Positions 11,812 to 20,848 of a stretch of 64,000 nucleotides of DNA are shown here, in pieces. Source of the stretch: SZAS-79 sp965279075 (GTDB lineage Bacteria > Pseudomonadota > Gammaproteobacteria > Burkholderiales > SG8-39); assembly GCA_965279075.1 (NCBI GenBank), contig CBDIHI010000010.1, positions 124,001 to 188,000 of the forward strand, read 5' to 3'. The notes under the pieces are model-generated. The model saw only the letters and a program-made list of their open reading frames with translations. It did not search any database and had not been told where the DNA came from. The position numbers and the translations under genes were made by a program. Each line of letters opens with the position of its first letter. Position 1 is the first letter of the stretch.

Positions 11812-12618
11812 CTATTCGCGCGACTGTTTCCGGGCTTTTGCGAGGGCGCCGAGGCGTTTGGTGATGAGCCCCGCCTGCTGGGTCATCAGGCTGACGAGGC
11901 CGGCCATGCGCGCCGTCGGGATCCGACCGGCGATGGCCGCGACGCTGATCGCACCGACGGCCTCGCCGGCCGGCCCGAATACAGGCACGGCGAGGGCCTT
12001 GGTGCCCGGCACGACGCCGACCTCGGTGAAGGCAAATCCCTTCGCCCGGGTGGTGCGCACGCGTTCTGCAAGCTTCGCCGTGGTCAGGCCGTGCAGCGCG
12101 AGGCGCTGCGCATTGGCCTTGATGATCGCCGCCGCCTCGGCCGCCGGCAGGCAGGCGAGCAGCACGAGCCCGCCGACACCCACGCCGAGCGGGCGGCGGG
12201 CGCCGATCTCGATCGAGAGCACCTTGACCGGGTAGTTGCCGGTCTTGCGGTCCACGCAGATCGAATCGAAACCGCTGCGTATCGTCAGGAACACGGTGTC
12301 CCCGGCTTTCTCGGCGATGTGCTGCAGGTAGGGTTCGGCGACGGCGCGCACCGGCGTGCGTGCGGTGCGCGCGAGCCCGAGCAGCGACACCTCCTGCCCG
12401 ATCATGTACCTGCGCGTCTGCGCATCCTGCTCCACCGCGCCTTCCTCGACCAGGACGCGAAGGATCCGGTGCACGGTGGGCCGGTTGAGGCCCGACTGCA
12501 GCACGATGTCGGTCAGCCGCACGCCGTGCTCCTGGCCGACCGCGAGGATACGAAGAACGGCGACCGCGCGGCGGATGCTCTGGGCGCCCCCGACTGCGGC
12601 CGTCGCAGCCAGGATCAG
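11812..12618 (-). CDS. IclR-family transcriptional regulator, apparent CTG start
   Basis: About 268 residues. An N-terminal winged HTH (QSIRRAVAVLRILA, then VRLTDIVLQSGLNRPTVHRILRVL) precedes the IclR effector domain (GDTVFLTIRSGFDSICVDRKTG, LGVGVGGLVLLACLP, VGAISVAAIAGR). The reading frame has no ATG, GTG or TTG in a sensible place before the HTH. The best candidate is CTG at 12616-12618, which overlaps the stop of the upstream flavin-reductase gene as CTGA, with a G-rich stretch just before it. The ATG at 12840 would lie deep inside that gene. It probably controls the divergent catabolic genes at 13399-17956 through the palindrome at 13300-13315. Confidence 0.85.
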   Translation of the reverse strand: MILAATAAVGGAQSIRRAVAVLRILAVGQEHGVRLTDIVLQSGLNRPTVHRILRVLVEEGAVEQDAQTRRYMIGQEVSLLGLARTARTPVRAVAEPYLQHIAEKAGDTVFLTIRSGFDSICVDRKTGNYPVKVLSIEIGARRPLGVGVGGLVLLACLPAAEAAAIIKANAQRLALHGLTTAKLAERVRTTRAKGFAFTEVGVVPGTKALAVPVFGPAGEAVGAISVAAIAGRIPTARMAGLVSLMTQQAGLITKRLGALAKARKQSRE

Positions 12619-13238
12619 GCCCCCAGCACGGTCTTGGGGGTCTGGCCGATCGGCCGCATCGACACGACTTCGCCGAGCTTCGCGTAGTTCGGGCCGCCGA
12701 TGCGGCACAGCGGGCGGAGCAGCGCCGTGTCGATCTTGCCGTTCACGCACAGCCCGTCGCGGATGTGGAAAACGATCACTTCGCCGACCATGAACTCCGA
12801 TCCGGTTTCGCCGTACGCGGTCGCACTGTGGAAGCGGCACTCCATGCTGATCGGTGCGGCGGCGAGGCGCGGCGTCTTCAGCACCTGGCTTGGCGCGATC
12901 TCCAGGCCGAGCAGCCCGGCTTCGCTGACTTCCGGGCCGTATTCGATCGCCGAAAGGTGCACCGGCTCGACCAGGCTGTCGTCGGCGATGTTGACGACGA
13001 ACTCGCCTACCGCGTGGATGTTCACGCCGGTGTCCTTCAGCCTGCCGGCCTTGCGGCCGACGTTGATGCCGAGCATCGGCGGCTTGTTCGACACGAACGT
13101 GAACGCGCTGAAGGGCGCGAGGTTCACGACGCCCGCGGCAGACAGCGTCGTGACCCAGGCGATCGGCCGCGGCACGACGATGCCGGTGATGAGCTTGTAG
13201 GTGGCCTCGGGGTCGAGGCTCGAAGCGGCGATGTCCAT
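12615..13238 (-). CDS. Flavin reductase-like (FMN-binding split barrel) protein
   Basis: 207 residues. It has the FMN-binding split-barrel pattern: GIVVPRPIAWVTTLSAAGVVNLAPFSAFTF near the N-terminus, then VNIHAVGEFVVNI, and a C-terminal substrate/dimer region (MVGEVIVFHIRDG). Members reduce flavins or bind FMN and often serve oxygenases in aromatic degradation. It is divergent from the catabolic operon starting at 13399 and is translationally coupled to the IclR gene downstream. A second family member closes the opposite operon at 17300-17956; neither has an obvious monooxygenase partner here. Confidence 0.85.
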   Translation of the reverse strand: MDIAASSLDPEATYKLITGIVVPRPIAWVTTLSAAGVVNLAPFSAFTFVSNKPPMLGINVGRKAGRLKDTGVNIHAVGEFVVNIADDSLVEPVHLSAIEYGPEVSEAGLLGLEIAPSQVLKTPRLAAAPISMECRFHSATAYGETGSEFMVGEVIVFHIRDGLCVNGKIDTALLRPLCRIGGPNYAKLGEVVSMRPIGQTPKTVLGA

Positions 13239-13299
13239 GCGGTCTCCGGTGGAATGGCCCGGAGCCTAAGCGGCGGGGCCGGGGAGGGTCAAGCCGGAA

Positions 13300-13315
13300 T
13301 GGACATGCATGTCCA
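13300..13315. promoter_or_regulatory. 16-bp perfect palindrome in a divergent promoter region
   Basis: TGGACATG-CATGTCCA, a fully symmetric site in the 160-base gap between the flavin-reductase/IclR operon (minus) and the Bug-RidA-amidohydrolase operon (plus). Its position and symmetry suit a dimeric regulator. The neighbouring IclR protein is the natural candidate, though a GntR-type protein is also possible. Confidence 0.6.
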
Positions 13316-13398
13316 CATTATGGAACAAATCGCGCGACCGCCGTTGCGGTGCACGGCGCGGCCTCTTACAGTCGCCGCATAACGATAAGGAGGAGACC

Positions 13399-14382
13399 AT
13401 GAAGACAACCATCAGGACCCCTGCGCTGATCGCCGCCGCCTGCGCGGCGCTCGCTGCCTTGCCCTTGCCCGCGTTCGCCCAGAAATGGCCGGACAAGCCC
13501 GTCAAGCTCGTGGTGCCGTATCCGCCCGGCGGCAACGTCGACACCGCGGCGCGCATCGTCGCGCCCGGCATGCAGGAGGCGCTCGGCCAACCCGTGATCG
13601 TCGAGAACAAGGCGGGCGCGGGCGGCATGATCGCGGGCGAGTTCGTCGCAAAGAGCCCGGCCGACGGCTATACGCTGTTCTTCACGGCGAACTCCCCGCT
13701 GCTGCACGCGCCGATCATCTTCAACCGGCCGGCCTACCAGTGGGACAAGGACTTCACGCCGGTGAGCTCGGTGTCGTTCACGCCGGTGGTCCTGCTCGCG
13801 CATCCGAGCGTGCCCGTCAGGACGGTGAAGGAACTTCTCGAGCTTGCGACGCGGGAGCCCGGCAAGCTCGCGATGTCGACGCCGAGCGCCGGTACGACAA
13901 ACCACCTGCTGAGCGAATTGCTGCAGGGGCTGACGGGCGCCCGCTGGCTTACCGTGCACTACAAGGGAAACGCACCGGCGAGCACCGCCATGCTGGGCGG
14001 AGAGGTTCAACTCAGCTTCGACCAGGTCTCGGTTTCGCTGCCGTTCATCAAGCAGGGCCGCGTCAGGGCGCTTGCCGTGACCACCGAAAAGCGCGTGCCC
14101 TCGCTTCCGGACGTGCCTACGTTCGCGGAGGCCGGTGTGCGCGGCATCGAGGCGGCCACCTTTACCGGAGTGGTGGCGCCGGCGGGGACGCCGAAGGAGG
14201 TGATCGCGAGGATCCACGTCGCGATGGCGAAGACCCTTGCCGACAAGGCGGTCATAGAGAAGTTCGACGCGTTGGGCGCTGAGGCGCGTTCCACCACCCC
14301 TGAAGAATTCACGGCCTATCTCAAGGCCGAGTACGAGAAATGGACCCCCGTCATCCGCAAAGCGAACATAAGGGCGAACTGA
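13399..14382 (+). CDS. Bug/TctC family tripartite tricarboxylate transporter receptor
   Basis: 327 residues with a signal peptide ending …LPLPAFAQ and the family hallmarks KWPDKPVKLVVPYPPGGNVDT, GQPVIVENKAGAGGMI and KSPADGYTLFFT. Periplasmic Bug receptors bind small carboxylates or amides and hand them to TctAB-type permeases. It is preceded by a strong AAGGAGGA site. It leads an operon with RidA, amidohydrolase, FAH hydrolase and hydratase genes, so its ligand is probably that pathway's substrate. No TctA/TctB is encoded in the window. Confidence 0.92.
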   Translation: MKTTIRTPALIAAACAALAALPLPAFAQKWPDKPVKLVVPYPPGGNVDTAARIVAPGMQEALGQPVIVENKAGAGGMIAGEFVAKSPADGYTLFFTANSPLLHAPIIFNRPAYQWDKDFTPVSSVSFTPVVLLAHPSVPVRTVKELLELATREPGKLAMSTPSAGTTNHLLSELLQGLTGARWLTVHYKGNAPASTAMLGGEVQLSFDQVSVSLPFIKQGRVRALAVTTEKRVPSLPDVPTFAEAGVRGIEAATFTGVVAPAGTPKEVIARIHVAMAKTLADKAVIEKFDALGAEARSTTPEEFTAYLKAEYEKWTPVIRKANIRAN

Positions 14383-14383
14383 C

Positions 14384-14776
14384 ATGACGGGCCAGGGCAA
14401 GCGCACCAGCATCTACGTCGAAGGCTTCAGCCACAAGAACCCGATCCCGGCGGCCTGCCGGATCGGCAACATGCTCTACTCGGGCAGCATCCAGGGCACC
14501 GACCCCGCGACCGGCAAGTACGGCGCGACCATCGACGAGCAGAGCGCGCTGATGTTCGCGCACGTGAAGCGCATCGTCGAAGCCGCCGGCGGCAGCCCGG
14601 GGGACATCATCAAGATGACGGTCTGGATGAAGGACCGCTCGCAGCGCGAGGGCGTGAACCGCGAATGGCTGAAGATGTTCCCGGACCCGCATTCGAGGCC
14701 CGCGCGGCACGCGATGCAGGCCCCTCTCGACGGCGACAAGCTGCTCGAGTGCGATTTCATCGCCGTGCTGGGATAG
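14384..14776 (+). CDS. RidA/YjgF/UK114 family protein
   Basis: 130 residues. It has the RidA fold motifs IPAACRIGNMLYSGSIQGTD, ALMFAHVKRIVEAAGGSPGDIIKMTVWM and a final arginine region (SRPARHAMQAPL) that corresponds to the substrate-binding loop. Canonical RidA hydrolyses reactive enamines/imines. Pathway-linked members can act on specific imines or as ring-product hydrolases. It starts one base after the Bug receptor stop, within a presumed aromatic or heterocycle degradation operon. Confidence 0.88.
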   Translation: MTGQGKRTSIYVEGFSHKNPIPAACRIGNMLYSGSIQGTDPATGKYGATIDEQSALMFAHVKRIVEAAGGSPGDIIKMTVWMKDRSQREGVNREWLKMFPDPHSRPARHAMQAPLDGDKLLECDFIAVLG

Positions 14777-14784
14777 GGACCGCC

Positions 14785-15657
14785 ATGGCCGACTACCTGC
14801 CTTTCGACCCGAACCCCCGCACGCCGAAGAAGGCGCCACCGCCGCTCTCCTGCGACAGCCAGTTCCACGTGCTCGGCGCGGCGGACAAGTACCCGCCGCG
14901 CCCGGGCGCGGCCTACGTGATGCCGAGCGCCACCTGGGAAGCCGCGCGTCGCATGCACGGTGCCCTGGGCATACAGCGGGGCGTGGTCGTGCAGCCGACG
15001 ACCTACGGCGCCGACCACTCCGCCACGCTCGACGGCATCGCCGCGCTGGGGCCGAACTACCGAGGATGCGCCAACGCCGTGGTGCTGAGCGAGCGCGACG
15101 ACGCCTATATCGAGAAACTCCACGCTGGCGGCGTGCGCGGCGCGAGGTTCTCGCGCCAGAGCCTTGGCATCGCGCTCTCGGACAAGGACCTGCAACGCTC
15201 GCTCGCCCGCGTGAAGGAACTCGGCTGGTACGCCAAGATCCAGCCGGAAGCCAACGGCATCGCCGAGAACATCGGCCCGTTCGAGAAGCTCGACATCCCG
15301 GTGCTGCTCGACCACATGGGCCGGCCAGACCCGCGCCTGGGCGCGAAGGACCCGAGCCTCGCCAAAGTGGTGGAATTGCTGAAGCGCGGCAATTTCTGGG
15401 TGATGCTGTCGCTGACCGAGAAGATCTCGAAAGTCGGCGCGCCCTGGGACGACGTGATCCCGGTCGCGCGCACGCTGGTCGAGACCGCGCCCGACCGCGT
15501 GGTCTGGGCCAGCGACTGGCCGCACCCGGTGTCCGTCAAGCAGCCGCCGAACGAGGCGGACCTGCTCGAGGCGCTCTACCGTTTCGTACCCGACGAGGTG
15601 CAACTGAAGAAAGTCCTCGTCGACAACCCCGCAAGACTTTTCGGATTCGACCAATGA
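14785..15657 (+). CDS. Amidohydrolase-2 family metal-dependent hydrolase
   Basis: 290 residues, TIM-barrel amidohydrolase of the 2-pyrone-4,6-dicarboxylate lactonase/ACMSD-like group. Visible features are DSQFHVLG near residue 25 (the DxxxH metal site), GVRGARFSR, IPVLLDHMGRPD and DRVVWASDWPHP (late metal/catalytic Asp). Such enzymes hydrolyse lactones or decarboxylate ring-cleavage products. The start is the ATG at 14785. Its stop overlaps the next gene (ATGA, 15654-15657). Confidence 0.87.
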   Translation: MADYLPFDPNPRTPKKAPPPLSCDSQFHVLGAADKYPPRPGAAYVMPSATWEAARRMHGALGIQRGVVVQPTTYGADHSATLDGIAALGPNYRGCANAVVLSERDDAYIEKLHAGGVRGARFSRQSLGIALSDKDLQRSLARVKELGWYAKIQPEANGIAENIGPFEKLDIPVLLDHMGRPDPRLGAKDPSLAKVVELLKRGNFWVMLSLTEKISKVGAPWDDVIPVARTLVETAPDRVVWASDWPHPVSVKQPPNEADLLEALYRFVPDEVQLKKVLVDNPARLFGFDQ

Positions 15658-16517
15658 AACTGCTTTCCTTCGAACTGGCCGGCAAGGCGCGCTACGGCGC
15701 GGTGTCCGGCGACGGCGTGATCGACCTTACCGACAAGCTGGGCGGCGGCATCACTACATTGCGGGGCGCGCTGGAGGCCGATGCGCTCGGTCGCCTCAGG
15801 GACATCGTCGCGAAGGGCAAGCCCGACGTTGCGCTCGCGGGCCTGAAGCTCCTCCCGCCTATCCCTTTCCCCGAAAAGATCATCTGCGTCGGCGTCAACT
15901 ACGGCAACCGCAACGCCGAGTACAAGGACGGCTCCGACCTGCCCAAGTACCCGAGCATCTTCCTGCGTTTTCCCGGCTCGCTGGTGGGGCAGGGCGGCAG
16001 GCTGATGCGCCCGCCTGAATCCGAGCAGCTTGATTACGAAGGCGAGATTGGCATCATCATCGGCAAGGGCGGGCGGCGCATTTCCGAGGACGCGGCGGAA
16101 AGCCATATCGCCGGCCTGACCTGCGTCAACGAAGGCACGATCCGTGACTGGACGAAGCACGGAAAGTTCAACGTCACGCAGGGCAAGACCTGGGAGGCGA
16201 GCGGGTCCATCGGGCCGTGGATGGTGACCTCCGACGAATTCCCGGGTTTCGGCGACGTCACGGTGACGACCCGCGTCAACGGCGAGCAGCGCCAGCACGA
16301 CACCACCGCCAACCTGATGTTCCCTTTCAAGTCGCTGATCCGCTACATCTCCACGTGGACGGCGCTGAAGCCCGGCGACGTGATCGTGACGGGCACGCCG
16401 ATCGGCGCGGGCATCCGGTTCACGCCCCCGAAATTCCTCAAGCCCGGCGACGTGGTGGAAGTGGAAGTCTCCGGCGTGGGCGTGCTGTCCAACACAGTCG
16501 CGGACGAGAAATCATGA
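15654..16517 (+). CDS. Fumarylacetoacetate hydrolase (FAH) family protein
   Basis: 287 residues. It carries an N-terminal small domain, then the FAH core: KIICVGVNYGNRNAEYK, EQLDYEGEIGIIIGKGGR (metal-binding glutamates), GKTWEASGSIGPWMV and GDVIVTGTPIGAG. Family members hydrolyse C-C bonds of acylpyruvates or decarboxylate/isomerise meta-cleavage products. It sits between an amidohydrolase and an HpaH-like hydratase, both joined by ATGA overlaps, so it is likely one step of the same lower ring-cleavage route. Confidence 0.9.
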   Translation: MKLLSFELAGKARYGAVSGDGVIDLTDKLGGGITTLRGALEADALGRLRDIVAKGKPDVALAGLKLLPPIPFPEKIICVGVNYGNRNAEYKDGSDLPKYPSIFLRFPGSLVGQGGRLMRPPESEQLDYEGEIGIIIGKGGRRISEDAAESHIAGLTCVNEGTIRDWTKHGKFNVTQGKTWEASGSIGPWMVTSDEFPGFGDVTVTTRVNGEQRQHDTTANLMFPFKSLIRYISTWTALKPGDVIVTGTPIGAGIRFTPPKFLKPGDVVEVEVSGVGVLSNTVADEKS

Positions 16518-17293
16518 CGCCCGCGGAGAGGAAGGCCGGCGCGCAGGCCATGCTGGAATCGTGGCGCACCGTGGTGCCGTGTACGCAGCTCACCACGACC
16601 TACCCGGGCATGACGATCGAGGACGCCTACGCGATTCAGAGCGAGGTCATCACGGCGCGGATCGCCGAGGGCCGCAAGGTGCGCGGCCACAAGATCGGCC
16701 TGACCTCGAAGGCCATGCAGGCGGCCTCCAACGTGCACGAGCCCGACTACGGTGTGCTGCTCGACGACATGTTCTACAACGACGGCGAGACGCTCGATAC
16801 TTCGCGCTTCATCATCCCGCGCATCGAGGTCGAGCTCGCCTTCATACTCGGCGCGCCACTGAAGGGGCCGGGCGTGACGCTCACAGACGTGCTGCGCGCA
16901 ACCGAGTTCGTAGTGCCTGCGCTCGAGATCATCGACGGGCGCTCGAATTACCCCCGCAAGATCCAGGACAACATCGCCGACAACGCTGCGTGCGGCGGGA
17001 TCATCACGGGCGGACGCCCGGTGCGGCCTTTCGATATCGACCTGCGCTGGGCGGCGGCGATCTGCTCGAAGAACGGCGTGGTGGAGGAAACCGGCGTGGC
17101 CGCCGGGGTGCTGGGGCACCCGGGGATGGGCATCGTGTGGCTGGCCAACAAGCTGGCCGCGTTCGGGGTCGGCCTGGAAGCCGGGCATTTCTTCCTGGCC
17201 GGATCGTTCACGCGGCCGGTGCCGGTGAAGAAGGGCGATACGATCAACGTGGACTACGGGCCGCTGGGCGGCGTCGGCGTGCATTTCGGCTGA
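16514..17293 (+). CDS. 2-oxo-hepta-3-ene-1,7-dioate hydratase-like (HpaH/MhpD family)
   Basis: 259 residues. The HpaH/MhpD hydratase pattern is complete: KVRGHKIGLTSKAMQ, EPDYGVLLDDMFYND, FIIPRIEVELAFIL (Mg ligands), ALEIIDGR and ADNAACGGIITGGRPV. HpaH adds water to 2-oxohept-4-ene-1,7-dioate in homoprotocatechuate degradation, and MhpD acts on 2-hydroxypentadienoate. The 259-residue length and the FAH-type partner upstream favour the HpaH branch, but no extradiol dioxygenase is present to fix the substrate. Confidence 0.85.
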   Translation: MTPAERKAGAQAMLESWRTVVPCTQLTTTYPGMTIEDAYAIQSEVITARIAEGRKVRGHKIGLTSKAMQAASNVHEPDYGVLLDDMFYNDGETLDTSRFIIPRIEVELAFILGAPLKGPGVTLTDVLRATEFVVPALEIIDGRSNYPRKIQDNIADNAACGGIITGGRPVRPFDIDLRWAAAICSKNGVVEETGVAAGVLGHPGMGIVWLANKLAAFGVGLEAGHFFLAGSFTRPVPVKKGDTINVDYGPLGGVGVHFG

Positions 17294-17299
17294 GCGCGG

Positions 17300-17956
17300 A
17301 TGTTTTACGATCCCGACAAGGGCGGGCACGGCCTGCCGTTCAACCCGCTCAAGTCGTGCGTGGTTCCGCGGCCCATCGGCTGGATCTCCACCCTGAAACC
17401 CGGTGGGCAGGTGAACCTGGCGCCGTTTTCACAGTTCAACCTGGTCGGTTTCGAGCCGGGCTACGTGATGTTCTCGGCCAACTCGCATCCGCCGGACAAC
17501 CGGCGCAAGGACACGATCGAGAACGCCGAGAGGACGATGGAATTCGTCTACAACATGGCGACCTGGGACTTGCGTGAAGCCGTGCTGCGCAGTTCGCGGT
17601 TCGTTGGCGCGGCGTTTGACGAGATCGAAGCGGCGGGGCTGACCCCGGCCGCGTCGCGAAACGTAAAGGTTCCGCGGGTGGCAGAGTCACCTGTTGCGCT
17701 GGAGTGCCGCCACTACACGACGCTGACGCTTCCGGGCAACACGCCCGAAACGACGCACTACCTGGTCATTGGCCGGGTGCTCGGCGTTCACATAGACGAT
17801 GCCGCCATAGGCGCGGATGGCAAGCTGGACATCCCGAGATTGCGCCCGCTGGCGCGCCTTGGCTACGCCGACTACGCGTGCGTGGAGTCGGTATTCCAGC
17901 TGGAAGCGGCCGGCGGCGGCGACGCGAAGAACCGGAAAATGTTCGGGGGCGCCTGA
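17300..17956 (+). CDS. Flavin reductase-like (FMN-binding split barrel) protein
   Basis: 218 residues of the same broad family as 12615-13238 but a different subfamily. Motifs are VPRPIGWISTLKPGGQVNLAPFSQFN, NRRKDTIENAERTMEFVYNM and VALECRHYTTLTLPGN. It probably binds FMN and supplies reduced flavin or acts as an FMN-dependent oxidoreductase. It follows the hydratase by six bases and ends the catabolic operon, converging on the thiolase gene at 17978. Confidence 0.83.
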   Translation: MFYDPDKGGHGLPFNPLKSCVVPRPIGWISTLKPGGQVNLAPFSQFNLVGFEPGYVMFSANSHPPDNRRKDTIENAERTMEFVYNMATWDLREAVLRSSRFVGAAFDEIEAAGLTPAASRNVKVPRVAESPVALECRHYTTLTLPGNTPETTHYLVIGRVLGVHIDDAAIGADGKLDIPRLRPLARLGYADYACVESVFQLEAAGGGDAKNRKMFGGA

Positions 17957-17977
17957 GCGCCCCCGCGACCCGGCGCC

Positions 17978-19186
<1,209 letters not shown>

Positions 19187-19188
19187 TT

Positions 19189-20703
19189 TCAGTTCTCCGG
19201 GGTAAGCAGGGATACGCCGAGCCGCGCGCGGCGCGTGAGCCAGGGGCTCGGGCGGTAGCGCGGTTCCTTGTAGAAGTCGTACATGGCCTCGAGCACGGCG
19301 AGGATCTTCGCGGCGCCGATCGCATCGCCCATCGCGAGCGGCCCCAGCGGATAGCCCAGGCCCAGCACCACCGCGCGGTCCAGGTCCTCGGGCGTGGCGA
19401 TGTTCTGCTGCACGATGTCGCAGCCGACGTTGACGATGTGCGCGACCACGCGCTGGGCGACGAAGCCGGGCGAATCCTTGATCACCGACACCGGCACACC
19501 GTCGGCGGCGAGCAGGCCGTGGGCCATCGCGCGGTAGGCGGACTTGGTGACCGGCGTGGTCATGATGGTGCGGCGCTTGGAGAAGCCGAACAGCGAGTCG
19601 ACGGCGACCGTGCGCTCAGGGTCGATCCCGTATTCGAGGGCGGCGGTCGTCGCGTCCTTGCCTATCGGCGCAACCAGGCACAGCGCATCGGGCGAAGGCT
19701 TCGCGCCCGACTCCGATTTCACGTTGAGCCTGGAGATCATCTCCTTCAGCATCGGCGCGTCCGGTGCGATCCAGACCGAAGTCGGGCGCGCGGGGGGCGC
19801 CGAGGATTCGGGTTCCGGCACCTGGCTGCCGTCCTTGTTGTATTCGTACCAGCCGCGGCCGGTCTTCCGGCCGAGCAGGCCGGCGGCGACGCGCGGGTCG
19901 GATACGAAGGACGGCCGGTAACGCGGTTCCTGGTAGTACTGGTCGTACATCGACTTCATCACGCCGTGCGCGATGTCGAGGCCGACGAGGTCCATCAGTC
20001 CGAAGGGCCCGAGCCGGAAGCCCGCCGCGTCGACGAGGATCCGGTCGATCACGGCCGGTTCGGCGATGCCCTCAGAATAGACGCGCAGCGACTCGGGCAC
20101 GAACCCGCGGCCGGCGTGGTTGACGATGAAGCCGGGCGTGTCCTGGCAGTTGACCGGTGTATGGCCGTAGCGCTTGGCGAGTGCGGTGAGCGCCTCGGTG
20201 ACCCAGGGCTCGGTCAGGATGCCGCCGACGACCTCGACGATCTTCATGACAGGCACGGGGTTGAAGAAGTGGTAGCCGGCCACGCGGCCGGGCTTCTTCA
20301 GCTTCGCCGCCATCGCCGTCACCGAAAGGGACGAGGTATTGGACGCGATGATGCAGTCCTCGCCGACGATGGCCTCGAGCTTCGCGAAGAACTCCTGCTT
20401 GACCTCCAGCACCTCGATGATCGCCTCGACCACCAGGTGGCAGGACGCGAAGGCATCCAACCCCTCCACGATCTCGATCCTTGCGAGTGTGGCGTCGGCG
20501 TCCTTCTGCTTCACGCGGCCCTTTTCGACGAGCTTCGCGAGGGACTGCCCGATCGAGTCCTTGCCGGCCTGGGCCGCGCCCGCCTTGCTGTCGAACACCA
20601 GCACCCGTACCCCGCACTGCGCGAGTACCTGGATGATGCCGCGGCCCATGGTGCCGCTGCCGGCGACGCCGGCGGTAAGATCCTTGCGCGATACGTCTAG
20701 CAT
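19189..20703 (-). CDS. 3-hydroxyacyl-CoA dehydrogenase (PaaH-like)
   Basis: 504 residues. An N-terminal Rossmann motif, VAGSGTMGRGIIQVLAQ, then VVEAIIEVLEVKQEFF, NTSSLSVTAMA, the catalytic HFFNPVPVMKIVEVV and duplicated C-terminal domains (DTPGFIVNHAGRGF and DSPGFVAQRVVAH). The double C-terminal domain and ~500-residue length are typical of PaaH, which oxidises 3-hydroxyadipyl-CoA in phenylacetate degradation. The downstream thiolase would cleave its product. No paaABCDE genes are in the window. It is divergent from the Bug gene at 20849. Confidence 0.88.
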   Translation of the reverse strand: MLDVSRKDLTAGVAGSGTMGRGIIQVLAQCGVRVLVFDSKAGAAQAGKDSIGQSLAKLVEKGRVKQKDADATLARIEIVEGLDAFASCHLVVEAIIEVLEVKQEFFAKLEAIVGEDCIIASNTSSLSVTAMAAKLKKPGRVAGYHFFNPVPVMKIVEVVGGILTEPWVTEALTALAKRYGHTPVNCQDTPGFIVNHAGRGFVPESLRVYSEGIAEPAVIDRILVDAAGFRLGPFGLMDLVGLDIAHGVMKSMYDQYYQEPRYRPSFVSDPRVAAGLLGRKTGRGWYEYNKDGSQVPEPESSAPPARPTSVWIAPDAPMLKEMISRLNVKSESGAKPSPDALCLVAPIGKDATTAALEYGIDPERTVAVDSLFGFSKRRTIMTTPVTKSAYRAMAHGLLAADGVPVSVIKDSPGFVAQRVVAHIVNVGCDIVQQNIATPEDLDRAVVLGLGYPLGPLAMGDAIGAAKILAVLEAMYDFYKEPRYRPSPWLTRRARLGVSLLTPEN

Positions 20704-20770
20704 TGGCTGGTTTCCACGATCGAGGGTGGGTGGGCGGGGCCACGATTCTAGCGGCCGCGGCGCCGGAGGC

Positions 20771-20811
20771 GTTTCGCGCGTTGCGAAACAGGTCCAAGCC
20801 CTGAGTATAAT
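20771..20811 (+). promoter_or_regulatory. Inverted repeat overlapping a sigma-70 promoter
   Basis: GTTTCGC-gcgtt-GCGAAAC (20771-20789) is a perfect 7-bp inverted repeat. It overlaps a -35-like TTGCGA (20781-20786) that stands 19 bases before a perfect TATAAT at 20806-20811. The arrangement is that of a repressor operator for the Bug gene at 20849, and it may also serve the divergent PaaH-thiolase operon. The cognate regulator is not identified. Confidence 0.55.
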
Positions 20812-20848
20812 CGCCGCGAATCACAATAAATATAAAAGGAGGCAGGAC

